Of a stretch of DNA of 51,159 nt, positions 41,253-48,475 are shown piece after piece. This stretch comes from Maricaulis sp048268525 (lineage in GTDB: Bacteria > Pseudomonadota > Alphaproteobacteria > Caulobacterales > Maricaulaceae), in assembly GCF_048268525.1 (NCBI RefSeq), contig NZ_JBLWVH010000025.1:1-51159 (forward strand), written 5' to 3'. Both the position numbers and the translations under genes were made by a program. Numbering within the stretch: position 1 is the stretch's first letter; each line of letters begins with the position of its first letter. The notes under the pieces were generated by a model. That model worked only from the letters and a program-made list of their open reading frames with translations. It searched no databases and had not been told where the DNA came from.

Positions 41253-41642
41253 TCAGACAGGTTCGCAAAGCCAGGCCCGGGCCTCGGCTTCGGTCTGGAA
41301 TATCCGCTGTTGCGGTGTGAGCCGGCCGGCGGTGATGATCTCCCAATAGGTCAGCATTGCCTTGGACAGCTTGTCCGCGCAGACAATCGCCGCCCGGCGT
41401 GTCGGTTTGTCCGTTACCGGATTGACGGCCGCCATGCGGGTCCTGAGTTCGGTCATGGCCTCGGCGGGCATGGTGGACAGCGACGCATTCTGAAGAAGGG
41501 TGAGGGCATTGAAATCATCCGACCAGCCATCATTCGATCGGGCGTCGGCGAAGGCGTCCATGAGGGCATCGGCGGTTACCTGGCCGGAAATCCGATAGAC
41601 GCACAGCCTGTTGTCCGGCTCGAATTCGAAATTCACAATCAT
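41253..41642 (-). CDS. STAS/SpoIIAA-like protein, paralogue 2
   Basis: A 129-residue protein, MIVNFEFEPDNRLCVYRISG..., ending RIFQTEAEARAWLCEPV. Aligns end to end with the gene at 40761-41153, including the middle segments WSDDFNALTLLQNASLSTMP versus WSPEYDMMCMFDGADFTNFT and the RRAAIV/IRAALV strand. It is the upstream copy, 99 bp before the other, and probably cotranscribed. Cellular role unknown. Confidence 0.75.
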   Translation of the reverse strand: MIVNFEFEPDNRLCVYRISGQVTADALMDAFADARSNDGWSDDFNALTLLQNASLSTMPAEAMTELRTRMAAVNPVTDKPTRRAAIVCADKLSKAMLTYWEIITAGRLTPQQRIFQTEAEARAWLCEPV

Positions 41643-41773
41643 CGGTCACCATGCCGCCAATGGCGCGAGCCCATTGGGGCGACGCACTACCCAACCAATA
41701 TTAAGCGGCCGGCACTCTTTTCAACAAGTTTCAACATGCGTCCATGCGTGGTGCAATGAAGAGTTGTTGAAGA

Positions 41774-41809
41774 TTGCCCGCGGGTTCCGGCTTGGATGCC
41801 CGCGGGCAA
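41774..41809. other. Perfect 11-bp hairpin next to the icd terminator
   Basis: TTGCCCGCGGG (41774-41784) and CCCGCGGGCAA (41799-41809) form an 11-bp stem with a 14-base loop. It lies one base from the icd terminator stem. With it the 225-base gap 41643-41867 is mostly hairpins and no gene is seen. Confidence 0.65.
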
Positions 41810-41810
41810 G

Positions 41811-41838
41811 AAAAAGGGCGGCCCCGTCGGAGCCGCCC
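41811..41838 (-). terminator. Intrinsic terminator of icd
   Basis: On the minus strand GGGCGGC-TCCGACGGG-GCCGCCC followed by TTTTT, 30 bp beyond the icd stop. Confidence 0.85.
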
Positions 41839-41867
41839 CTTGCCTGTTCTGACTTGATCGTTTGCGA

Positions 41868-43091
41868 TCAGCCGCGAGCGGCCATGGCAGCCTTGAAGCG
41901 CTCATCGACCTTGTCGAGGAAGCCTTCGGTCGACAGCCAGCCCTGGCTTTCGCCGACCAGCAGCGCCAGGTCCTTGGTCATGAAGCCGGCTTCCACCGTC
42001 TTGATGATCGTGTCTTCCAGCAGGGCTGCGAAGTCCATTACGTCCTGATTGCCATCCATGCGGCCGCGATGGGAGAGGCCCTGCGTCCAGGCAAAGATCG
42101 AAGCGATCGAGTTGGTCGAGGTCTGCTCGCCACGCTGATGCTGGCGGTAGTGACGGGTGACCGTGCCGTGGGCGGCTTCGGCTTCGACCGTCGAGCCATC
42201 GGGGCTCATCAGCACGGACGTCATCAGGCCGAGCGAGCCGAAGCCCTGGGCCACGGTGTCGGACTGGACGTCGCCGTCATAGTTCTTGCAGGCCCAGACG
42301 AAACCGCCGGACCATTTCATCGCGGCGGCGACCATGTCGTCGATCAGGCGGTGCTCATAGGAGATGCCCTTCTCGGCGAAGGCGTCCTTGAACTCGGCCT
42401 GGTAGATCTCTTCGAACAGGTCCTTGAAGCGGCCGTCATAGGCTTTCAGGATGGTGTTCTTGGTCGAGAGATAGACCGGCCAGCCGCGCTGCAGGCCGTA
42501 ATTCAGCGAAGCGCGGGCAAAATCGCGGATTGAATCGTCGAGATTATACATGCCCATGGCAACGCCCGGGGACGGGAAGTCGAAGACTTCGCGGGTGACC
42601 GGATCGGAACCGTCGGACGGCTCGAAGGTCATGGTCAGCTTGCCCGGACGGTCGACCAGGAAATCGGTGGCGCGATACTGGTCGCCAAAAGCGTGACGAC
42701 CGATGACCATTGGCTGCTGCCAGCCCGGCACCAGGCGCGGCACGTTGGAGATGACGATCGGCTCACGGAAGACGACGCCGCCGAGGATGTTGCGGATGGT
42801 GCCGTTCGGCGAACGCCACATCTTCTTCAGGCCGAATTCCTCGACGCGGGCTTCGTCCGGCGTGATGGTGGCGCATTTCACGCCAACGCCGTAATGCTTG
42901 ATCGCTTCGGCAGCATCGACGGTGATCTGGTCATCCGTCTCGTCGCGCTTGGTGACCGAGAGGTCGTAATACTTCAGATCAATGTCGAGATAGGGCAGGA
43001 TCAGCTTGTCCTTGATCAGCTGCCAGATGATGCGGGTCATCTCATCGCCGTCGAGTTCGACGACCGGGGTATCGACTTTGATCTTCGCCAT
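41868..43091 (-). CDS. icd: NADP-dependent isocitrate dehydrogenase (eukaryotic-like type)
   Basis: Oxidative decarboxylation of isocitrate to 2-oxoglutarate in the TCA cycle. The 407-residue product starts MAKIKVDTPVVELDGDEMTR, and has the substrate loop KMWRSPNGTIRNILGG (Ser and Asn contacting isocitrate), the tyrosine/lysine region STKNTILKAYDGRFKDLF, and the metal-binding NYDGDVQSDTVAQGFGSLGL with EAAHGTVTRHYRQHQRGEQT. These are marks of the subfamily II homodimeric enzyme shared with eukaryotes, distinct from E. coli Icd. Start at MAKIK is preferred over an ATG four codons upstream. Divergent from trmJ. Confidence 0.97.
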   Translation of the reverse strand: MAKIKVDTPVVELDGDEMTRIIWQLIKDKLILPYLDIDLKYYDLSVTKRDETDDQITVDAAEAIKHYGVGVKCATITPDEARVEEFGLKKMWRSPNGTIRNILGGVVFREPIVISNVPRLVPGWQQPMVIGRHAFGDQYRATDFLVDRPGKLTMTFEPSDGSDPVTREVFDFPSPGVAMGMYNLDDSIRDFARASLNYGLQRGWPVYLSTKNTILKAYDGRFKDLFEEIYQAEFKDAFAEKGISYEHRLIDDMVAAAMKWSGGFVWACKNYDGDVQSDTVAQGFGSLGLMTSVLMSPDGSTVEAEAAHGTVTRHYRQHQRGEQTSTNSIASIFAWTQGLSHRGRMDGNQDVMDFAALLEDTIIKTVEAGFMTKDLALLVGESQGWLSTEGFLDKVDERFKAAMAARG

Positions 43092-43200
43092 GGGTGCTCT
43101 CATTTCTTTTCGGACGGACTGAAGTCGCGCTAGGACAGCGCGGACACATAATTTGCGCGCTCTCTAGCACCGGTGCGCGCCAAGGTGAAGGGCTGGTTCC

Positions 43201-43950
43201 ATGCCGCAAAACTCTGCAACGCCCGCTTTCATACTCCACACGCCCCAGCTGGGCGAGAATATTGGCGCGGCGGCCCGCGTGATGGGTAATTTCGGCCTGC
43301 CGGAACTGGTTGTTGTGGACCCGCGCGATGGCTGGCCCAATGACAAGGCGGTGACCATGTCGGCCGGCTCGCCGGTGCTCGGCAATGCGCGAGTCGAATA
43401 CCGGCTTGGCGATGCGATTCATGACCACACCCGGCTTTACGCCACCACGGCCCGGCCGCGCGGGATGGAAAAACCGGTGATGACGGCGCGCGAGGCGGTC
43501 AGCGACATGAACGCGGCCATCGCTGCCGGCGAAAAGGTTGGCGTGATGTTCGGCGGCGAGAAGTCCGGCCTGCCCAATGAGGCGGTCAATCTGGCCGATG
43601 CCATCATCACCCTGCCGGTCGACCGCTCCTTCTCCTCGCTCAACCTGGCCCAGGCCGTCGCCGTAATCGCCTATGAGTGGACCGCAGGCGAGGGCGCGCC
43701 GGCAGAGTTCGAACCGGTTTCCGATGTCGCCAAACGCGAAGACCTGGAGCGCATGTTCGAGCATTTCGAAAGCGAGCTCGAGCGGGCCGGCTTCTTCCAC
43801 CCGCCGTCAAAGACCCCGCTCATGGTGCAGAACCTGCGCAATGCCTTCATCCGCGGGCGCTGGACAGAGCAGGAGGTGCGGACCTTCCGCGGCGCCGTGA
43901 AGGCGCTGACGCTCGGTCGGGGCAAGGCGCGGGTGGTGCGGGAGGATTAG
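43201..43950 (+). CDS. trmJ: tRNA (cytidine/uridine-32-2'-O)-methyltransferase TrmJ
   Basis: SPOUT-class SAM-dependent methyltransferase acting on position 32 of tRNAs. The 249-residue protein has FILHTPQLGENIGAAARVMG (motif 1 with conserved Asn and Arg), GVMFGGEKSGLPNEAV (motif 2) and LPVDRSFSSLNLAQAVAVIA (motif 3, trefoil knot). A C-terminal helical extension of about 80 residues (REDLERMFEHFESELERAGF) is typical of TrmJ and absent from TrmL. Transcribed divergently from icd with about 110 bp between. Confidence 0.93.
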   Translation: MPQNSATPAFILHTPQLGENIGAAARVMGNFGLPELVVVDPRDGWPNDKAVTMSAGSPVLGNARVEYRLGDAIHDHTRLYATTARPRGMEKPVMTAREAVSDMNAAIAAGEKVGVMFGGEKSGLPNEAVNLADAIITLPVDRSFSSLNLAQAVAVIAYEWTAGEGAPAEFEPVSDVAKREDLERMFEHFESELERAGFFHPPSKTPLMVQNLRNAFIRGRWTEQEVRTFRGAVKALTLGRGKARVVRED

Positions 43951-43983
43951 GGGCGGTGACGCCTGCCTCCGCGATTTGTCCCG

Positions 43984-45087
43984 CTATTGCGACAGGGCCT
44001 GCCAGAGCTCGAAATTGAAACCGGGCGCCTCGAAATCCTTCGCATTGCCCTGGCTTGCGACAGTGAGGCCGGTGGCGCTGTCATGGAGGACGGCCGAGCG
44101 GTAGCCGCCGAAATCGCCGCCATGGGATATCCGGTAAGTCCCGTCGCCGGTGACACGGACATAGATGCCGAGCCCGTAACCGGAGGAGCCGCCGGACTCG
44201 AAGGCGTTGTAATCCGCGCGCATGGTCCGGCCCTCGGCCTCGAACATTCCGCCAGCGCCGAGCGCGCTGTACAGGGTGACAAGGTCCTGCGGTGTGGTCA
44301 CCCAGCCGCCGGCGGTCCATTCATGGTCGAGATTTTGTGACAGGCGGCCATTGCGGGCGGTCGGCGAGAGGCCAAACCAGCCGCGGCGATGTCCGTCGGC
44401 CAGGCGTTCGAAGTCGCGGCCATGCAGCGGCTCGGTCTGCGACAGGTTGAGCGGGGCAATGACGCGACGTTGGGCCAGGTCGTAGAACGCCTCCCCGGTC
44501 GCGGCCTCGATGACCAGGCCAACCAGGATATAGTCGGTATCGGAATAGGAAAAATGCTGGCCGAGCGGGCCTTCGGCGCGGTCGCCGGCAATAAAGCCGA
44601 CTGTCTCATCCGGCGTGAAGCCGCGTTGACCGCGTGTCAGGCCGGCCAGGAAGAAGTCGAGATCTCCCAGATAGTCCGGCACACCGGCCGAGTGATTGAG
44701 CAGGTGACGCAGCGTCATCCCGTCATGATTGGCCAGTGCGGGCCACCAGTCCCGTCCGGACAACCAGGGCTCCACCGGGGCATCAAGATCGAGCACGCCT
44801 TCCTCGGCGAGCTGGACCGCGACCAGGGCGGTGATGGTCTTGCCGACACTGCCGGAGAGGAAGCGTGTCTCGGCGTTGACGGGTAAGTGCCGACGCCGGT
44901 CAGCCAGTCCGGCCTGATGATCAATGTGCCGGCCGTCGGGCAGCAGGAGGCTGGCGGCAAGGCCGGGAGCAAGTTCGTCGGTAATGGCAGCATCGATCCG
45001 CGTCCGAAGCACCGTCTCAAGGTCGGACTGCGCGGAAGCGGTGGCTGAAATGAGAAGGGCTACAAGGCCGGCAAGAATCTGTCGCAT
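43984..45087 (-). CDS. Exported serine hydrolase, class C beta-lactamase/DD-peptidase family
   Basis: A 367-residue secreted enzyme. Signal peptide residues 1-19 (MRQILAGLVALLISATASA). The active-site motif SxxK is Ser80-Val-Gly-Lys83 in RFLSGSVGKTITAL; the YxN-like motif is YSD in HFSYSDTDYILVG; the third motif is HGG in YRISHGGDFGGYR, where class C beta-lactamases have KTG. Those variants are more typical of esterases or D-aminopeptidases of this family than of true beta-lactamases, so resistance should not be inferred. The start MRQIL gives a proper signal peptide; upstream frame is open but non-coding in character. It follows the amidoligase gene by 122 bp on the same strand. Confidence 0.9.
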   Translation of the reverse strand: MRQILAGLVALLISATASAQSDLETVLRTRIDAAITDELAPGLAASLLLPDGRHIDHQAGLADRRRHLPVNAETRFLSGSVGKTITALVAVQLAEEGVLDLDAPVEPWLSGRDWWPALANHDGMTLRHLLNHSAGVPDYLGDLDFFLAGLTRGQRGFTPDETVGFIAGDRAEGPLGQHFSYSDTDYILVGLVIEAATGEAFYDLAQRRVIAPLNLSQTEPLHGRDFERLADGHRRGWFGLSPTARNGRLSQNLDHEWTAGGWVTTPQDLVTLYSALGAGGMFEAEGRTMRADYNAFESGGSSGYGLGIYVRVTGDGTYRISHGGDFGGYRSAVLHDSATGLTVASQGNAKDFEAPGFNFELWQALSQ

Positions 45088-45209
45088 GTCGCCCGTGTAA
45101 AAGAGCCGGCCAAGTGACACAAGCCTCCGCCAGAGGTCTGTTCCATTGTCGCAAAGCCGTGGGGATTTGGGGAGCCGATACCCCGACGGGCTTGCCGGTT
45201 GCCGCAGGC

Positions 45210-46298
45210 TCAGCCTTTGATCATGCGCGCAGTCCAAAAAGCCCGGTCGGTGGATGAAAGGTCCAGTGACGCAATCAAGTCCGTATCGTCCCGAGCCCCA
45301 TCACCGCCGATAGCCCGCACCAGCACAGCCTCCAACAGCCGGGCATTGCGCATTATGTCAGCGACGTCCATCGAGCCGGGGAAGATGCGGGCTTCGAATG
45401 TGTGCTTGTCGGGCAGGGCGTGGGCGATGTTGAGCAGGTTGAAGTCGGCGTATTTCGTTGGCTTGGTTTCGGCCAGCATTGTGCGGGCCTTGTCCCAATC
45501 AGCGTCGAGGAAAGCCTCGCTGCGGACCCGCTCCACAAGTTCATCTGCGATCGGTCCCAGACGCACGCAGGCCGGATTGGTGCCGACCAGGTCACGTAGG
45601 TAGGCGCCGTGTCGATGAAGCGTTTCCACCAGTCGTGACAGGATGGCGGCGTCGCACAGCGGAGCGGCATCGAAATGGATATGCACGGCGGCTTCCCGTG
45701 GCACGGTGAAGCCGAGCGCGCTGGCATCAGCCAACAGAGCGGTCAGCTTGGCCTCGGGATCGTCCTCATAGGGCCGGGTGATGATCTCGCAGGGGCGTTC
45801 GCGCTCGCCGGGCAGGGGGGCGGCCATGGCGATGGAGCGCGCGGCACGATCCACGATTTTGGTGATGCCGCCCTCGGTGTATTCAGGCTCGGTCCCGAAC
45901 AGGGCGGCGACGGGTGCCAAGATGTCGGCGAGGTCGGCGTCCGGATCGCAATGCTCGGCCACCAGCGCCAGGAGGCGGGCATCATCGCTCAGGATCCGCA
46001 TCCAGCCCGGCAATGGCGCCGCACGAGGATTGAGCCCGTCACGCAGGGTCAGGTCGTCGACGCAGAGCGCGACGCGCTCGCCGGCGCTGCCGACTACCTC
46101 AAAGCCCAGAACCAGGTTCTCGAACACCGGCATGCCCGGCACCAGGCTGGGTTCTGACTGGGGATAGAAGACAGTGCGCACGCGGCCGCCGGCCCGTTCG
46201 GCGATCCGGTCGGCCAGGTCACGCCGACTGAGCCCGCGCGGCGCCATGAGTTCGATTTCGAACCCTTTTTTCCAGGGGCGATGGGCCGGGTCGCTCAT
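45210..46298 (-). CDS. Amidoligase-family protein (ATP-grasp-like COOH-NH2 ligase, glutamine-synthetase fold)
   Basis: A 362-residue protein resembling Amidoligase_2. Seen in the sequence: KGFEIELMAP (Glu14, Glu16, the N-terminal metal/ATP glutamates), EIITRPYEDD near 171-180, VHIHFDA near 205-211 and TFEARIFPGSMD near 300-311, the Glu-Arg pair conserved in the family. Members form amide or peptide bonds, and are often encoded beside a glutamine amidotransferase or gamma-glutamyl cyclotransferase. Neither is present here; the neighbour is an exported serine hydrolase downstream on the same strand. The ATG at 46298 is chosen because the conserved GFEIE motif follows closely. Substrate unknown. 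Confidence 0.8.
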   Translation of the reverse strand: MSDPAHRPWKKGFEIELMAPRGLSRRDLADRIAERAGGRVRTVFYPQSEPSLVPGMPVFENLVLGFEVVGSAGERVALCVDDLTLRDGLNPRAAPLPGWMRILSDDARLLALVAEHCDPDADLADILAPVAALFGTEPEYTEGGITKIVDRAARSIAMAAPLPGERERPCEIITRPYEDDPEAKLTALLADASALGFTVPREAAVHIHFDAAPLCDAAILSRLVETLHRHGAYLRDLVGTNPACVRLGPIADELVERVRSEAFLDADWDKARTMLAETKPTKYADFNLLNIAHALPDKHTFEARIFPGSMDVADIMRNARLLEAVLVRAIGGDGARDDTDLIASLDLSSTDRAFWTARMIKG

Positions 46299-46452
46299 GT
46301 CTTGCTCCGCACTGTTTCGCCGCTGCGCGGTGCCAATCTGGCAGCGATCCAATCCGCATGGGAGTCTGCAAGGCAGGGCGGGTTTCATTTCGATTGCCGG
46401 GCCAGTCCAACACGGTTAAGGCTTGAAACAATTGATATCCGGGGGGAATGAA

Positions 46453-47322
46453 ATGTCGAACATATCGGTCATGAGTGCGCTGGCTCTGGTCTCAGCTGTC
46501 GGGACTTCGGCTCACGCCGAGGTGGCGGGAGCGGAAATCGTGCTACCGGAAGCGGAAGTTTCCGCCATCCTCGCGGCATCCTCCTCCGGCCTTGCCTTCA
46601 CCCAGCGAAACCGCGCCCATCTCGATCTCTTCTTTGCCAGCGAGTACGGCTATTGCGACGCCCGCAAGGTCGCCCATGTCTGGAATACGGACCCGTTCAG
46701 CGCCAAGGCCATTATCGGTGGCAAGATTGCCAATGGCCTGACCGATCTCGTCAATTCCGACATTGCCTCGACGTCGGGCCGCGTTGCCTGTGACTGGGGC
46801 GAGCTGGGTCTTGGTTGGGACCAGGCCGTTGCGCTGGCCAACTACTGGGGTCGCAGCCCCGGAGAGGCCAAGGCGAAGGCTGGCGATATGGCCAGCGATC
46901 TCGGGCATCGGGGTTTCATGCGCACGATGGAGCACGTCCTTAATCCGGCGCACCCGCAATATCCGTCGGCGCCCAATGATGCAGCCTATCAGAGGATGTT
47001 CTTCGACAGCGATTACGGCTATTGCGACGCGCTCAAGGTGGCCCATGTCTGGGGCACGGATGTTGGCTCCGCCAAGACGGTGATCGGTCAGAAGATTGCC
47101 GGTGGGATCACCGATCTCGTCGATGTGGATATTGCCTCGACTGCAACGTCCGTCCAGTGCAGCTGGGTTGATACGGAGCTGGAATTTGATGACGCCCTGA
47201 CCCTCGCTGACTTCTGGGGCGTCTCGGTCGGCGAAGCCAAGACGAAGGCGACCGCCTACACGTCGGAATGGGGCAATCGCGGATTCCATGAACGTCTGGG
47301 CAGCGTGCTGGCTCGGGGGTAG
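46453..47322 (+). CDS. Exported protein with two internal repeats, family unknown
   Basis: A 289-residue protein. Residues 1-22 form a signal peptide (ALALVSAVGTSAHA-EV). The mature part has two homologous units of about 110 residues: residues 55-160 and 178-281. Shared landmarks are YGYCDAxKVAHVW (66-77 and 189-200), SAKxxIGxKIAxGxTDLV (83-100, 206-223), DIAST, a second cysteine followed by W (C113 and C236), ALxLAxxWGxSxGEAKxKA and G-x-RGFxxxM/L. Each unit thus has a cysteine pair (C68/C113, C191/C236) suited to a disulfide in the periplasm. GGGGGGAA precedes the ATG. I do not recognise the family and assign no function. Confidence 0.85.
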   Translation: MSNISVMSALALVSAVGTSAHAEVAGAEIVLPEAEVSAILAASSSGLAFTQRNRAHLDLFFASEYGYCDARKVAHVWNTDPFSAKAIIGGKIANGLTDLVNSDIASTSGRVACDWGELGLGWDQAVALANYWGRSPGEAKAKAGDMASDLGHRGFMRTMEHVLNPAHPQYPSAPNDAAYQRMFFDSDYGYCDALKVAHVWGTDVGSAKTVIGQKIAGGITDLVDVDIASTATSVQCSWVDTELEFDDALTLADFWGVSVGEAKTKATAYTSEWGNRGFHERLGSVLARG

Positions 47323-47400
47323 GAAGGTCTCAACGAGGCCGTCCGGTCCAATTCTGGCGCCTGGCGCGGGAAGAGGCATTGATCTCTTGTCAGCCAGTGC

Positions 47401-47481
47401 GCCTTTCGGGATGTCTTCAGTCAAGGGCGGCAAAGCCGCCGCGTCGCGGTTCCACCCTTGACTGAAGACATCCCGAAAGGC
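47401..47481 (+). repeat. Structured intergenic element, copy 3
   Basis: Outer arms 47401-47427 and 47455-47481 are perfectly complementary over 27 bp (GCCTTTCGGGATGTC... / ...GACATCCCGAAAGGC). The 27-base interior has CGGC-AAA-GCCG and CCGC-GTC-GCGG, then TTCCA. Inner stem TCAAGGG / CCCTTGA as in copy 2. It lies 78 bp after the two-repeat secreted protein gene. Confidence 0.88.
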
Positions 47482-47782
47482 TGAATCTCGGCTAGAGAAC
47501 AATGGTTTGGCAGGTGTAGTCACACCCGTGTGGTATCAGATTTTCAGCGCCTCCTCGGCGGCCCGCGACGCGGCGGGCAATCCCGCCGCTGCATACACGC
47601 CGCGACCGCCGCGCTCCCGCCATTGACTTCCCTGTCCACACAGGTAAAACCCGCGCTTCCCTCGCCGGGGCCCTGTCGGGTCACCGGACTTCGTTCAACA
47701 CCAACGGGACGATGCGAGAACCGCCGTTTAGATCGCACGCCTTTGAGGGAAGGCGCGCCGGGCCGCATCGAATAGAGAGAAC
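47482..47782 (+). other. rpsD upstream region, no gene seen
   Basis: About 300 bases of GC-rich sequence before rpsD. It holds an eight-bp hairpin GCGGCGGG-CAAT-CCCGCCGC (47570-47589) and ends in a purine-rich ribosome-binding region (GAGAGAAC). In Gammaproteobacteria S4 represses its own operon through an mRNA structure; I see no recognisable match to that structure here and cannot tell whether this leader is regulatory. Confidence 0.4.
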
Positions 47783-48400
47783 ATGTCAAAGCGTCATTCG
47801 CAGAAATACAAAATTGACCGCCGCATGGGTGAAAACCTGTGGGGCCGTCCGAAGTCTCCGGTCAATTCGCGCTCCTATGGCCCCGGCCAGCACGGTCAGC
47901 GCCGCAAGACCAAGATGTCCGATTTCGGTCTTCAGCTCATGGCGAAGCAGAAGCTGAAGGGCTATTACGGCAACATCACCGAGAAGCAGTTCCGTCGTAC
48001 CTATGACGAAGCTTCCCGCCGTAAGGGTAACACCGCCGAGCTGCTGATCGGTCTCCTCGAGAGCCGCCTCGACGCCATCGTCTACCGCTGCAAGTTCGTG
48101 CCGACGGTTTTCGCATCGCGCCAGTTCGTCAATCACGGCCACGTCAAGGTCAATGGCATCAAGGTCAACATCCCGTCCTACCGCTGCAAGCCGGGCGATG
48201 TGATCGAAGTCCGCGAGCGTTCGCGCTCGATGGCTCTGGTCCTGGAAGCCCTGGACAGCCCGGAACGTGACCTGCCGGAATACATCGACCTCGATGCCAA
48301 GGCGATGAAGGCCACCTTCGTTCGCATGCCGGAATTCTCTGAAGTGCCGTACGCGGTGCAGATGGAACCGAACCTGGTCATCGAATTCTACTCCTCGTAA
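47783..48400 (+). CDS. rpsD: 30S ribosomal protein S4
   Basis: Primary 16S rRNA-binding assembly protein. The 205-residue product MSKRHSQKYKIDRRMGENLW lacks the N-terminal zinc-cysteine cluster of some S4 proteins. The S4 RNA-binding domain is at about residues 94-155 (SRLDAIVYRCKFVPTVFASR, NHGHVKVNGIKVNIPSYRCK). As in other Alphaproteobacteria the gene is outside the main ribosomal protein operons and stands alone, ended by an excellent intrinsic terminator. Confidence 0.98.
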   Translation: MSKRHSQKYKIDRRMGENLWGRPKSPVNSRSYGPGQHGQRRKTKMSDFGLQLMAKQKLKGYYGNITEKQFRRTYDEASRRKGNTAELLIGLLESRLDAIVYRCKFVPTVFASRQFVNHGHVKVNGIKVNIPSYRCKPGDVIEVRERSRSMALVLEALDSPERDLPEYIDLDAKAMKATFVRMPEFSEVPYAVQMEPNLVIEFYSS

Positions 48401-48423
48401 GAGGACGAAAATCGACCAGAAAC

Positions 48424-48455
48424 AGGCCGCTCCGGACAACCGGGGCGGCCTTTTT
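48424..48455 (+). terminator. Intrinsic terminator of rpsD
   Basis: Twelve-bp stem AGGCCGCTCCGG / CCGGGGCGGCCT (one G-T pair) with loop ACAA and TTTTT tail, 23 bp after the rpsD stop. The antiporter gene converges from the other side and may use it weakly. Confidence 0.92.
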
Positions 48456-48475
48456 CGTGCCAGTTGTTGTTCCCG

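Noticed and set aside
43984..45087. Beta-lactamase resistance gene
   Set aside because: SxxK is present, but the YSD and HGG motifs differ from YxN and KTG, so a peptidase or esterase is more likely.
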